Assembly: GCA_934343805.1 (NCBI GenBank)
Contig: CAKRIN010000011.1
Coordinates: 22,936-86,935 of the forward strand
Length of the DNA: 64,000 bases
Direction of reading: 5' to 3'
Source of the DNA: an uncultured Lachnospira sp.
GTDB taxonomy: Bacteria; Bacillota; Clostridia; Lachnospirales; Lachnospiraceae
The notes below the pieces were generated by a model. The model was not told where the DNA came from and ran no database searches. It saw nothing but the letters and a program-made list of their open reading frames with translations. Positions 1 to 8,814 of the stretch are shown piece after piece (position 1 is the stretch's first letter; each line of letters starts with the position of its first letter). The position numbers and the translations under genes were made by a program.

Positions 1-698
1 GTCTTGATATTCTTGCCAATGATCCTGACAGTACACCACATATGACATATGCAACTAACCTTCTTGGTAATGCAGGAAGAATATGGATGGGAATTATAAC
101 AATACTTGCAGCTGCATCAACGATTAACACTGTGTATGCATCAATTTCAAAGATAATGCAGGGTATGGGCGAAGAAGGAATGATGCCAAGGATATTTGCA
201 AAGGCTAATAAGAGAGGCGCTGCGTGGGTTGGACTTGTTGTGTTATTTGCATTTGTAACAGCAATAATTGCATCAGGACTTGGAGCTACAGAAGGTGTAA
301 GTTTTCTGTTATTGTCTGGTTCATGCTTCTGGCTGTTAACATATTGCCTGGTTCATATTACAGTTCTTATATTAAGACGGCGCAACCCGGAATATCCAAG
401 GAAAAAGTGGCTTACATTAGGAGGAGTACCGCAGGTAATTGGTATTCTTGGAAATGCATACATGATATGGAATATATCAACAGGTGATACCAGAATTAAA
501 ATATTTGAGTTGTGTGGAACGATATTTGTTGCACTGGTAATCTATTCTGTTGTATGGGTATGTGGAGTTATGAAAGCAAGACCATTCCAGCCGGTTCCGG
601 TTGAAGTGATAAATGATTCTTCTGTAAAGTTTGATGAACTTGTTAAGAAGGAAAATGAATCAAGGACACTTACAGGTGTAGAAGGAGAGGTAAATTAA
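1..698 (+). CDS. APC-superfamily amino-acid permease, C-terminal part (truncated by window edge)
   Basis: The reading frame is open from base 3 with no stop before it, so the gene starts left of the window; 231 residues are visible. About five hydrophobic segments can be read, including one near GIITILAAASTINTVYASI and others around AAWVGLVVLFAFVTAII, FWLLTYCLVHITVLIL and IYSVVWVCGVM. The visible repeat of helices followed by a hydrophilic C-terminal tail fits the APC (amino acid-polyamine-organocation) family, which imports amino acids or amines at the cytoplasmic membrane. It abuts the Rid-family gene with no gap and lies upstream of an ornithine-cyclodeaminase-like gene, suggesting a nitrogenous substrate used by those enzymes. 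The substrate cannot be named from sequence. Confidence 0.8.
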   Translation, partial: LDILANDPDSTPHMTYATNLLGNAGRIWMGIITILAAASTINTVYASISKIMQGMGEEGMMPRIFAKANKRGAAWVGLVVLFAFVTAIIASGLGATEGVSFLLLSGSCFWLLTYCLVHITVLILRRRNPEYPRKKWLTLGGVPQVIGILGNAYMIWNISTGDTRIKIFELCGTIFVALVIYSVVWVCGVMKARPFQPVPVEVINDSSVKFDELVKKENESRTLTGVEGEVN

Positions 699-1097
699 AT
701 GTCAGAGAAAAGAGTTAATTATTCGTCAGGCGCACCTTTGGAGGAGAAAGTTGGATATAGCCGGATGGTTAAGGTTGGAGAACATATTTATGTGGGAGGA
801 ACTACTTCCGTACAGCCGGATGGCACAGTGTATGGTGATAATGCTTATGAACAGACTAAATATGTTCTGGAAAAACAGGTTAAGTTAATAGAACAGGCTG
901 GCGCGAGTGTGCAGGACGTAATAAAGGTTGATGTATTTGCTGTGGATATGAAGATGGGTGCTGATATATCAAGAGCATATTCAGAGATTTTTCATGATAT
1001 CAGACCATTGTGTACAGTAGTTGGAACACCGGCACTTAACAGACCAACACAGTTTGTAGAAATAATGATGGAAGCTGTTATAGGATGCGGATTATAG
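699..1097 (+). CDS. Rid-family (YjgF/YER057c/UK114) protein lacking Arg105
   Basis: 132 residues, the usual size of Rid proteins, which form trimers and, in the RidA subgroup, hydrolyse reactive enamines/imines made by PLP enzymes. The family core is visible (GEHIYVGGTTSVQPDG near residue 27 and RPTQFVEIMMEAV at the C-terminus). The catalytic arginine of RidA, which binds the substrate carboxylate, falls at residue 105, and here codon 1011-1013 is TGT (Cys). The protein therefore belongs to a Rid subgroup not expected to have classical imine deaminase activity. The ATG directly follows the permease stop, with GGAGAGG upstream. It probably shares an operon with the permease and the following oxidoreductase-like gene. 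Confidence 0.88.
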   Translation: MSEKRVNYSSGAPLEEKVGYSRMVKVGEHIYVGGTTSVQPDGTVYGDNAYEQTKYVLEKQVKLIEQAGASVQDVIKVDVFAVDMKMGADISRAYSEIFHDIRPLCTVVGTPALNRPTQFVEIMMEAVIGCGL

Positions 1098-1116
1098 AAA
1101 ACAGGGAGGGATTAAT

Positions 1117-2250
1117 ATGTATCCAGAAGTTGATTTTTTATATCTTAATGAACAGGAAATGATTAAGGCGGGCGTTAAGGACATGTCTAAGTGTATAGAT
1201 ACTATGGAAGACGTGCTGAAATGTCTTACAAAGGGTGATTTTGTAATGGGAGGAGAGAATCACAATTCCCATGGATGTATGGTTACATTTCCAAATGAAT
1301 CACCATTTCCTAATATGCCAAAGAATGTAGGCGAAGACAGAAGATTTATGGCTATGCCGGCATACATCGGAGGACCTTTTGATATGGCTGGTATGAAGTG
1401 GTATGGATCTAATACGGCTAATAAGGAAATAGGATTACCAAGGTCGATTCTTATGGTAATGCTAAATGATAAGACAACGGGTGCACCTGTGTGCCTTATG
1501 AGTGGTAATCTTCTCAGTGCATACAGAACAGGTGCTATTCCAGGAGTAGGATTAAGGCATCTTGCACCTGAAGGTGCAGAGGTTGGAGCAATATATGGCC
1601 CTGGTGTAATGGGAAAGACAAGCCTTGATGCTTTCATGGCCACATGTCCAAAGCTTAATACTCTTAAGGTAAAGGGAAGAGGAAAGAAATCACTTGATAG
1701 TTTTCTTGAATATGTAAAAGCTACATATCCACAGATCACAACATTAACTGTGGTTGATGATATTGAAACGCTTGTCAGGGATAGTGATGTTATATCATTT
1801 GCTGCAACAGCGGGAACAGATCCGTCCAAATATGCATTTGTAAAAGGCGAGTGGATTAAGCCGGGAGCACTTATTGTAGCACCAAGTGCATTTGACATGG
1901 AAACGGATTTTCTTAAGGACAGATGCAAGATGGTGGTGGATAATATTAAGCTGTATGAGGCATGGGCTGAAGAATATCCTTATCCGACCTTTGGGTCTAT
2001 TAATATAATCGGCGCCAAATTCACAGATATGTGTCATGATGGTCTTATTACGAAAGATGCTATTACTGATATGGGAGATATACTTTTGGGAAATGCGCCA
2101 GGAAGAGAAAGCGACGATCAGATTATTGTGTATTCTGTAGGAGGCATGCCGGTAGAAGATGTTGCATGGGGTAAGGTGTGCTATGAGAATGCCGTAAAGA
2201 TGGGGCTTGGAACAAAGCTTAACCTTTGGGATAAACCAGATATGTGCTAG
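1117..2250 (+). CDS. Ornithine cyclodeaminase/mu-crystallin family protein
   Basis: 377 residues, somewhat longer than classical ornithine cyclodeaminases (about 330). The fold is suggested by the N-terminal substrate region with MKWYGSN (the family's conserved lysine) and the central Rossmann segment LAPEGAEVGAIYGPGVMGKTSLDAF. The family uses NAD(P) and acts on ornithine, imino acids or related amines. This longer subtype is often annotated as tyramine oxidase subunit B, a label I would not trust functionally. It follows the Rid gene by 19 nt with a good ribosome site (GGGAGGG), and a strong terminator comes 15 nt after the stop, so it ends the operon. The likely role is amino-acid or amine catabolism; the substrate is unknown. 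Confidence 0.8.
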   Translation: MYPEVDFLYLNEQEMIKAGVKDMSKCIDTMEDVLKCLTKGDFVMGGENHNSHGCMVTFPNESPFPNMPKNVGEDRRFMAMPAYIGGPFDMAGMKWYGSNTANKEIGLPRSILMVMLNDKTTGAPVCLMSGNLLSAYRTGAIPGVGLRHLAPEGAEVGAIYGPGVMGKTSLDAFMATCPKLNTLKVKGRGKKSLDSFLEYVKATYPQITTLTVVDDIETLVRDSDVISFAATAGTDPSKYAFVKGEWIKPGALIVAPSAFDMETDFLKDRCKMVVDNIKLYEAWAEEYPYPTFGSINIIGAKFTDMCHDGLITKDAITDMGDILLGNAPGRESDDQIIVYSVGGMPVEDVAWGKVCYENAVKMGLGTKLNLWDKPDMC

Positions 2251-2265
2251 ATCTAAAAATGCAGA

Positions 2266-2305
2266 AGACACATTATGCTGTAAAGAGGCATAATGTGTCT
2301 TTGTT
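2266..2305 (+). terminator. Rho-independent terminator of permease-Rid-OCD operon
   Basis: A 13-bp perfect stem, AGACACATTATGC (2266-2278) with GCATAATGTGTCT (2288-2300), has a 9-nt loop and is followed by a short T-rich run. Confidence 0.88.
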
Positions 2306-2317
2306 ATATTATCTTAT

Positions 2318-2345
2318 TCGACATAATTCGACATGATTATATAGT
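2318..2345 (+). promoter_or_regulatory. Probable SigA promoter of the binding-protein/hybrid-kinase pair
   Basis: TCGACA (2318-2323), a 16-bp spacer and TATAGT (2340-2345). The block ATTCGACAT occurs twice, at 2316-2324 and 2326-2334, so the -35 element is duplicated with a 10-bp repeat. The repeat could be a second -35 or part of an operator. Confidence 0.5.
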
Positions 2346-2418
2346 ATTATATATTACAGGGTAAATGCCTTTGTAACATATGAAGTATTATATACGGAAC
2401 ACAAGATGGGGTGGATTA

Positions 2419-4347
2419 ATGGAGAATAGGATAAAAAGAATAATAAGTATACTGCTTTTAGCAGATATGCTGGTATTTGTTCTTGTGTCATGCAGCATGC
2501 CGGGGAAGAATAAAGAAAATGAAAGAGAACGATTTATTATACAGATAGACCAGGATTACTGGCTTTCGAGTCTCGGAAAAATGTTACAGCAGCATTTTCC
2601 TGATATAGAATTTGATTTTGTTATAAGCCAGAGTGGGGCGCAGTATCTTAATGATGCAGCAGTTAATGATGATCTGGCAGATATTATAATAGATGAATCT
2701 TCGTGGACGCAGACATCATATATGGATGATGATTATGATATTGATCCCGGGGATTATTTATATGATTTTGCGTGGACGGACATAACGAATATGTTTTATA
2801 AAGTATATCTGGATGGATTTACTAATGCAGACGGGTCAGTAAACTGGCTTCCGGGAGCTGCAAGTGTAGAGGGAATACTTGCTAATAAAGAGCTGTTTGA
2901 ACAATATGGAATAGAGATTCCATCAGACTATAAGACGTTTGTTGAAGCGTGCAATGAATTCAGTGAGCATGGCGTAAGAGGATTTGCAACTGACTACAAA
3001 TATGATTATACTGATTCATATATGCTTCAGGCATGGTCAATTCCATTGCTTCAGAGTTACAGAGGCAGAACGTGGCGGGATCAGGCGATATCGGGCGATG
3101 TGGATTATCTGCCTGAGGAGCTGGGTATAGAGTTGTTTACAAGGCTGCGTCAGGTACTTGATGACACAGATGCACAGGCTGATGATATAACGAGGGGATA
3201 CTCCAGAGTATTTGATGATTTTGTTACAGGGAAAGTGGCAATGATAAGACAGAGTACTAATATAGCAGAGTATCAGCAGGAGGGAATGGACAATCTTATT
3301 CTTCTGCCGTATTTTGGAGAAACGGAAAGCGATAACTGGTATTTTAGTACACCAGGATATTCGGTTGCAATGAATGGAAAGCTCAAAGGAACCGGTAAGA
3401 GAGAAGAACAGGCGCTTGATATTGTAAGATATCTGTTCAGCACTGAAGTTATGAATGCTATGGCTGAAAGAATACAGTCGTTTGTAGTTTATAACAAGGA
3501 TGTAAATGTAGATGTACAGGATATATTTGCCAATGTCATTCCATATATGGAGAGTAACAGGATGTATACATACATAAGAAATGATAATGTGTGCAGGGCA
3601 AGCTATGCATCAGTACAAAGTATGCTGTCTGAAGATACAGATGCAATTGAAGCGTGCAGAATATTTAATGAAAACTACAAATGCGTCAGGGAGAAAGCTC
3701 CTGTGATAACGACATTTGATAAAGGTTACCAGTGGCAGGTAAAGGATACAGGCAGTGAGGCATTTTCTGCAAGGGTTAACACCTTAAGAAAAATATGTGG
3801 CACACAGCTTCTTATAGCACCTGCTGCCATGAATGCCGGAGATATCTATGAAGGGGATTATACAGCAGCACAGCTTCAGGCGCTTCTTATGGGAGGCGGA
3901 GTGAGATTTTATACAAAAAATGCTTCCGGTAAAGAGATAAAAGCTGTTGTCAGATGCCTGGTAGAAGGGTGTGGAAGGGATGATGATCCTATTTCATGGG
4001 ATACGCTTCCTGCGTCAAGTGGATTTGTTATGAAGATATCAAAAGATGTCAATGGAAATATGTATCTTGAGGACATTCTTGTTGATGGGAAGCCGATAGA
4101 TGACGAAAAAATATATTCTTTCTGTTATGTTGACGTTTATGGTCATACTTTGTTGGAAACTGCATATAATTATGATGTGTCAGAACATAGCGGAATCCAT
4201 ATGTATAAAAAGGAAATGGACATAAATGAGGGAGAAGAATATGATGGATATGTAGCTCATGAAAGGAAAGTATCTGAACAATGGATACAGTATTTTATAG
4301 ATGGTAATAAGCTTATTCCACCTCAAGAATACATAATTAAAGAGTGA
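2419..4347 (+). CDS. Lipoprotein: ABC-type solute-binding domain fused to a 5'-nucleotidase-C-like domain
   Basis: 642 residues from the ATG at 2419, chosen because GGGGTGG sits just before it; an upstream in-frame ATG at 2380 has no ribosome site. The N-terminus is a lipoprotein signal with lipobox LVSC (Cys25), so the protein is membrane-anchored outside the cell. Residues about 40-400 look like a family 1 extracellular solute-binding protein. Residues about 440-590 resemble the C-terminal domain of 5'-nucleotidases (GDIYEGDYTAAQLQALLMGG, ASSGFVMKI, LEDILVDGKPIDDEKIYSF). I see no metallophosphatase domain, so no nucleotidase activity is implied. No permease genes are adjacent; the next gene, 27 nt downstream, is a hybrid histidine kinase. 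The protein may be a periplasm-side ligand sensor for that kinase rather than a transport component. Confidence 0.75.
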   Translation: MENRIKRIISILLLADMLVFVLVSCSMPGKNKENERERFIIQIDQDYWLSSLGKMLQQHFPDIEFDFVISQSGAQYLNDAAVNDDLADIIIDESSWTQTSYMDDDYDIDPGDYLYDFAWTDITNMFYKVYLDGFTNADGSVNWLPGAASVEGILANKELFEQYGIEIPSDYKTFVEACNEFSEHGVRGFATDYKYDYTDSYMLQAWSIPLLQSYRGRTWRDQAISGDVDYLPEELGIELFTRLRQVLDDTDAQADDITRGYSRVFDDFVTGKVAMIRQSTNIAEYQQEGMDNLILLPYFGETESDNWYFSTPGYSVAMNGKLKGTGKREEQALDIVRYLFSTEVMNAMAERIQSFVVYNKDVNVDVQDIFANVIPYMESNRMYTYIRNDNVCRASYASVQSMLSEDTDAIEACRIFNENYKCVREKAPVITTFDKGYQWQVKDTGSEAFSARVNTLRKICGTQLLIAPAAMNAGDIYEGDYTAAQLQALLMGGGVRFYTKNASGKEIKAVVRCLVEGCGRDDDPISWDTLPASSGFVMKISKDVNGNMYLEDILVDGKPIDDEKIYSFCYVDVYGHTLLETAYNYDVSEHSGIHMYKKEMDINEGEEYDGYVAHERKVSEQWIQYFIDGNKLIPPQEYIIKE

Positions 4348-4374
4348 CAATCCGAGGGGAAAGGGAAAAGTCAG

Positions 4375-6915
4375 TTGAGAAAGAATGAATCAAAAAAGTA
4401 TTTTTTTGCAGCAGTGGGAGTTGCTGTAATAGTTTTTATATGTGTAGGGATAATCATGCTGAACTATTCAATTGAGGTAAGAAATGAATTGTACAGAACA
4501 AGTTCAAAGAATCTGAATGAAGTATACACACAGGTATGTGAGAAATTCATGCAGATAACTAACCAGCAATGGAAGCTTCTGGGGATGACAGGCGATTTTA
4601 TAGAAGAAGCAGATGGTAATATTGATGATATAAAGAGATTCCTTGATGAATGGAAAGAAGAGTGGCATTATACTGAGTTTTATTTTATAGATGATGATTG
4701 CAATTATATGTCATCTTCGGGGGAAAAAGGATATCTTGAGCTTGGAAGTGCGTGGAGCAGTCTTGTGCTTGACAGAGAAAATATTGTTGTTGACGGATCG
4801 CTTCCTGGAAGTAACGAGGTGATGTTTTTTGCTATTCCGGTTAAACCGGCAGTCATAGGAGGGTTTACTTACAATTCCATAGCAATTTCCTATGATACTG
4901 ATTCTGTTAACAGGGAATTGGGGGTAAAAGCATTTGCACATAATACGAGCAGTTACATTGTATACAATAATGGAGATATTGTGTTAAAGTCAGAGGGGAG
5001 TGCAGATATAGGTGGTAATATATTTTATCACTTAAGAAATGCATCTATTCCTGGAAAATCGTTGGATGGATTTATGAATAGTGTGAAAGCCGGAGAGTCT
5101 GGTGATATGTATTTCAGTCTGGATAATGAAGGATATTATCTTGTATATGTTCCGGTTGGTTTTAAGGACTGGGGATTAATATCAATGGTTCCTATGGATA
5201 TAGCCAATGCAGGATTTGTGTTTATACAGCAAAAGACTGTGCTTATGACTGTGTATATTGGAGCATTGCTTCTTATTGTTGCAACAGTAGTTCTTTATAC
5301 ATATTATAAGAGATATGCGAGTGTCAAGAATCATGAAATTGCGCGTCGTGACATGTTGTTTTCTATTATGGGAAAGAATCTGGATGACGTGTATATTATG
5401 CTTTCATGGGGAGACTGGGAGAAATTATATGTAAGTACCAATGTTGACAGAGTTCTTGGGATAAAGAATGATGATACCTGTAATCTTGCATTCGATTTCA
5501 GATATCTTGAAAAGAAGGGCGAAGTGCCACGATGGAGGGATATAACACGTTTAAAGAAAGGGGAGTCAGCGGTTAATGAATATTGGATAAAGCCGGCTGG
5601 AGCATGTGAGTACAGACTATTTAAGCAGGGCAGTTATCATATAGATAAAGATGGGGATGATGTTCTTATTATAATTCTTTCAGACAGAACTTATGAGCAG
5701 CAGATTCGAGGACATATAGAAGATGCGCTTCATACAGCTGAGGCCGCTAATCTTGCAAAAAGCCAGTTCTTATCTAATATGAGTCATGATATAAGAACTC
5801 CAATGAATGCAATCGTAGGCTTTTCGCAGCTTCTTTTACGGAATGAAAAGAAGCCAGAAAAGGTTAAAAAATATGCCCAGAACATAGTAGTATCAAGCCA
5901 TCATCTGCTTAGTCTTATTAATGATGTTCTTGATATGAGCAAGATTGAATCTGGAAAGACAACACTTAATATCAGTGATGTTGATATTGCTGACGTTGTT
6001 CTGGAAATAGACAGTATTATAAGACCGCAGGCAACACTGAAGAATCAGACATTTACAGTCTGTTCAGGAAATGTTAAACATGGTTGTATTAAGGCAGATA
6101 AGTTAAGGCTTAATCAGATACTGCTTAATATTTTATCTAATGCGGTAAAATATACGCGGTATGGAGGAAACATAATATTTGACATTAATGAAATCAGTAC
6201 AATTGGAATGCAGTTTGCACAATATAGTTTTACGATAACAGATGATGGTATTGGAATGAGTAAAGAATATATTAATGATATATTCAAGCCGTTTTCGCGT
6301 GAAGAGAATGGGTACACAGAAAATATTCAGGGAACAGGTCTTGGCATGGCAATAACAAAGAATCTTATAGATCTTATGGGCGGAACTATCAGAGTAGACA
6401 GTGAACCTGGAAAAGGCAGTACATTTGAGGTGATTATGGAATTCGTTATTTCTGAAAAGAATAAGGATACGGGTAATGCTATTGATGATTGCTCTGACAG
6501 AAAAAATGAGGATGAAGCAGAACCAGACAGAGTATTAGAAGGTAAACATTTTCTTCTGGCAGAGGATAATATTATCAATATAGAGATGATGAGTGAGTTC
6601 TTTGAATCTGAAGGAGCGGTTTGCAGTTGTGTGAGGAGCGGAATGGCTGTAGCTGCAGCGTTTAACAATTCATCTGATGGGCAGTATGATATGATTTTTA
6701 TGGATGTCCAGATGCCGGGAATGGATGGATGCGAGGCGGCAAGAATAATAAGGAGCATGGATCGGCCGGATGCTAAAACTATTCCAATAATTGCAATGAC
6801 AGCCAATGCCTTCTCTGATGATGAAAAAGCAGCCTTAAATAGTGGAATGAACGCACAACTTACTAAGCCTATAAATCCAGAAAAGGTTAGAGAGACTGTT
6901 AGAGAATTTACATAG
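4375..6915 (+). CDS. Membrane-bound hybrid sensor histidine kinase/response regulator
   Basis: 846 residues from a TTG start preceded by AGGGGAAAGGG. TM helix 1 is about 9-29, an extracellular sensor region (Cache-like by size, not confirmed) about 30-285, and TM2 about 287-309. A PAS-like linker follows, then a dimerisation helix with phospho-acceptor His471 (SHDIRTPMNA), an ATPase domain (NAVKYTRYGG; DDGIGMS; GTGLGMAI) and a C-terminal receiver with Asp777 (FMDVQMPGMDG). There is no HPt or DNA-binding output domain, so the signal must pass to a separate partner not seen here. It is 27 nt behind the binding-protein fusion and most likely senses through it. The last bases of the coding region overlap the start of the Pho-box-like array of the next gene. 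Confidence 0.9.
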   Translation: MRKNESKKYFFAAVGVAVIVFICVGIIMLNYSIEVRNELYRTSSKNLNEVYTQVCEKFMQITNQQWKLLGMTGDFIEEADGNIDDIKRFLDEWKEEWHYTEFYFIDDDCNYMSSSGEKGYLELGSAWSSLVLDRENIVVDGSLPGSNEVMFFAIPVKPAVIGGFTYNSIAISYDTDSVNRELGVKAFAHNTSSYIVYNNGDIVLKSEGSADIGGNIFYHLRNASIPGKSLDGFMNSVKAGESGDMYFSLDNEGYYLVYVPVGFKDWGLISMVPMDIANAGFVFIQQKTVLMTVYIGALLLIVATVVLYTYYKRYASVKNHEIARRDMLFSIMGKNLDDVYIMLSWGDWEKLYVSTNVDRVLGIKNDDTCNLAFDFRYLEKKGEVPRWRDITRLKKGESAVNEYWIKPAGACEYRLFKQGSYHIDKDGDDVLIIILSDRTYEQQIRGHIEDALHTAEAANLAKSQFLSNMSHDIRTPMNAIVGFSQLLLRNEKKPEKVKKYAQNIVVSSHHLLSLINDVLDMSKIESGKTTLNISDVDIADVVLEIDSIIRPQATLKNQTFTVCSGNVKHGCIKADKLRLNQILLNILSNAVKYTRYGGNIIFDINEISTIGMQFAQYSFTITDDGIGMSKEYINDIFKPFSREENGYTENIQGTGLGMAITKNLIDLMGGTIRVDSEPGKGSTFEVIMEFVISEKNKDTGNAIDDCSDRKNEDEAEPDRVLEGKHFLLAEDNIINIEMMSEFFESEGAVCSCVRSGMAVAAAFNNSSDGQYDMIFMDVQMPGMDGCEAARIIRSMDRPDAKTIPIIAMTANAFSDDEKAALNSGMNAQLTKPINPEKVRETVREFT

Positions 6916-6946
6916 ATTTTACATAACCAACATAATACATTTTACA
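6907..6946 (+). promoter_or_regulatory. Pho-box-like array upstream of the Na/phosphate cotransporter
   Basis: TTTACA is at 6907-6912, 6918-6923 and 6941-6946. The first two are exactly 11 bp apart, and the third falls about one helical turn beyond a weak copy (CCAACA at 6927-6932). PhoP boxes of Firmicutes are TT(A/T)ACA-type direct repeats with 11-bp periodicity. The downstream genes are a phosphate transporter and a PhoP/PhoR-type pair. Binding is inferred. Confidence 0.6.
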
Positions 6947-7006
6947 AAGCTCATTTAAAATACACATGATGTGTGAAAAGTCGTTTTAAAAAGGAGCTTA
7001 TGTAAA

Positions 7007-8797
7007 ATGGATATTTTTGGTGTATTAACAATGGCAGGAGGTCTGGCATTATTTTTGTATGGAATGAATGTTATGGGAGATTCTCTTGCAAAACTGTCAG
7101 GTGGTAAGCTGGAACAGATATTGGAGAAGCTGACATCTAAAAAGATTATGGCGGTACTTCTTGGACTGGCTGTAACAGCAGTTATACAGTCATCCTCAGC
7201 AACAACAGTTATGGTTGTTGGTTTTGTTAACTCAGGTATAATGCAGCTTTCACAGGCGGTAGGCATTATTATGGGAGCTAACATTGGAACAACGGTTACG
7301 TCGTGGATGTTATCACTTACCGGTATTAATGGTGCTGGCTGGATTCAGATTCTTAAGCCATCATCATTTTCCCCTGTACTTGCAGTTATTGGTGTTATTA
7401 TGACGATGACATGCAAGGATAATTCCAAGAAAAAAGATATTGGTAATATTCTTCTTGGATTTGCAATTCTTATGTTTGGAATGGAAACTATGAGTGGTTC
7501 GGTGGCGCCACTTGCAGATAATGAAAAGTTTACAGGCATGCTTACGTTATTTTCAAATCCTATATTTGGATTACTTGCAGGTACAGTACTTACGGCAGTC
7601 ATACAGTCATCATCAGCTTCCGTTGGTATTCTGCAGGCTTTATGTATTACGGGCGCAGTTAATTATGCAACAGCAATTCCAATTATTATGGGACAGAATA
7701 TAGGAACATGTGTCACAGCGCTTATATCATCTATAGGAGCTAAAAAGAATGCCAAGAGAGCATCTATGATACATCTTTATTTTAATATGATAGGAACAGT
7801 AATATTTATGGTTATATTCTATACACTGAATATGTTTATAGGATTTGACTTTCTGTCTAAGCCTGCAGGAGCAGCAGGAATAGCTGTGATTCACAGTCTG
7901 TTTAATATAGGATGTGTAATAGTGCTGTTTCCATTTTCTAATATGCTTGTCAAGCTTGCAACTCTGTCTATTCCAGAAGGAAAACATGAGGAGACAGCCC
8001 AGACAGGGATTGAAGCAGATCTGGCTGCACTTGATGAAAGATTTCTGGATACTCCTGCAGTTGCAATGGAGTTATGCAGAAATACAGCTGTTAAGATGGC
8101 AAAGTTATCACAGAGGGCACTGGATGCATCACTTGACATGATAAGCAATTATTCGGATACTGCATATGATGAGGTTGCTGCCATGGAAGAGAATGTTGAC
8201 TTATATGAGGACAAGCTTGGTACATATCTTGTTAAGGTAGGGAACTGTGACTTGTCAAGACACGATAATCATACATTTTCTATATTGCTTCACTGCATGA
8301 GTGATTTTGAGAGAATATCAGATCATGCTATTAATATTGCCAAATCTGCAAGACAGATGAATGAAAAAGACTCTTCTTTTTCACAAAATGCACGCAAAGA
8401 GCTTGAAACATTTGCAAAAGCGGTACATGATATAGTTGATAACACTGTTAATGTATTTGAGAATCAGGATATAGAGGCTGCTAAACATATTGAACCGCTG
8501 GAACAGGTTATTGACGGACTTAATCTGGAAATAAAGCAGCGTCATATAGGCAGGTTAAGAAAGGGCAAATGTACAATAGAGACAGGATTAGTACTTGAAG
8601 ATATTATGACTAATTTTGAAAGAGTATCGGATCATTGCTCTAACATAGCAGTGTGCATGATAGAAGTAAGAGACAATGGATTTGAAACACATGGATATCT
8701 GGAGCATCTTACTAATGAGGATAATCCGGAATTCGCAAAAGAATGCAGAGAGTTCTATAAGCAGTATCAGCTTCCAGAGCTAAAATCTGCCAATTAA
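7007..8797 (+). CDS. Na/phosphate cotransporter (NptA/YjbB type) with C-terminal PhoU-like domain
   Basis: 596 residues. The two inverted-repeat signatures of Na/Pi cotransporters are clear: TAVIQSSSATT with GANIGTTVTSW, and TAVIQSSSAS with GQNIGTCVTA, inside about nine hydrophobic segments (residues 1-330). Residues about 345-560 are helical and PhoU-like, as in bacterial YjbB/NptA homologues, and probably control flux in the cytoplasm. It should move inorganic phosphate with sodium across the cell membrane; in this family import and export are both possible. A ribosome site AAAGGAG precedes the ATG. The response regulator gene starts 17 nt downstream, so the transporter and its likely regulators are co-transcribed, and a Pho-box-like repeat sits upstream. 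Confidence 0.92.
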   Translation: MDIFGVLTMAGGLALFLYGMNVMGDSLAKLSGGKLEQILEKLTSKKIMAVLLGLAVTAVIQSSSATTVMVVGFVNSGIMQLSQAVGIIMGANIGTTVTSWMLSLTGINGAGWIQILKPSSFSPVLAVIGVIMTMTCKDNSKKKDIGNILLGFAILMFGMETMSGSVAPLADNEKFTGMLTLFSNPIFGLLAGTVLTAVIQSSSASVGILQALCITGAVNYATAIPIIMGQNIGTCVTALISSIGAKKNAKRASMIHLYFNMIGTVIFMVIFYTLNMFIGFDFLSKPAGAAGIAVIHSLFNIGCVIVLFPFSNMLVKLATLSIPEGKHEETAQTGIEADLAALDERFLDTPAVAMELCRNTAVKMAKLSQRALDASLDMISNYSDTAYDEVAAMEENVDLYEDKLGTYLVKVGNCDLSRHDNHTFSILLHCMSDFERISDHAINIAKSARQMNEKDSSFSQNARKELETFAKAVHDIVDNTVNVFENQDIEAAKHIEPLEQVIDGLNLEIKQRHIGRLRKGKCTIETGLVLEDIMTNFERVSDHCSNIAVCMIEVRDNGFETHGYLEHLTNEDNPEFAKECREFYKQYQLPELKSAN

Positions 8798-8814
8798 GAA
8801 CAGGAGATGAGAAT

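Noticed and set aside
1260..2271. Long minus-strand open frames opposite the ornithine-cyclodeaminase-like gene
   Set aside because: They have no ribosome site and unlikely residue composition. The plus-strand frame matches a known family along its length.
6961..6974. ACACAT-G-ATGTGT dyad before the phosphate cotransporter
   Set aside because: The arms are only 6 bp with one centre base, without a T run or second copy, so it is too weak to call as operator or terminator.
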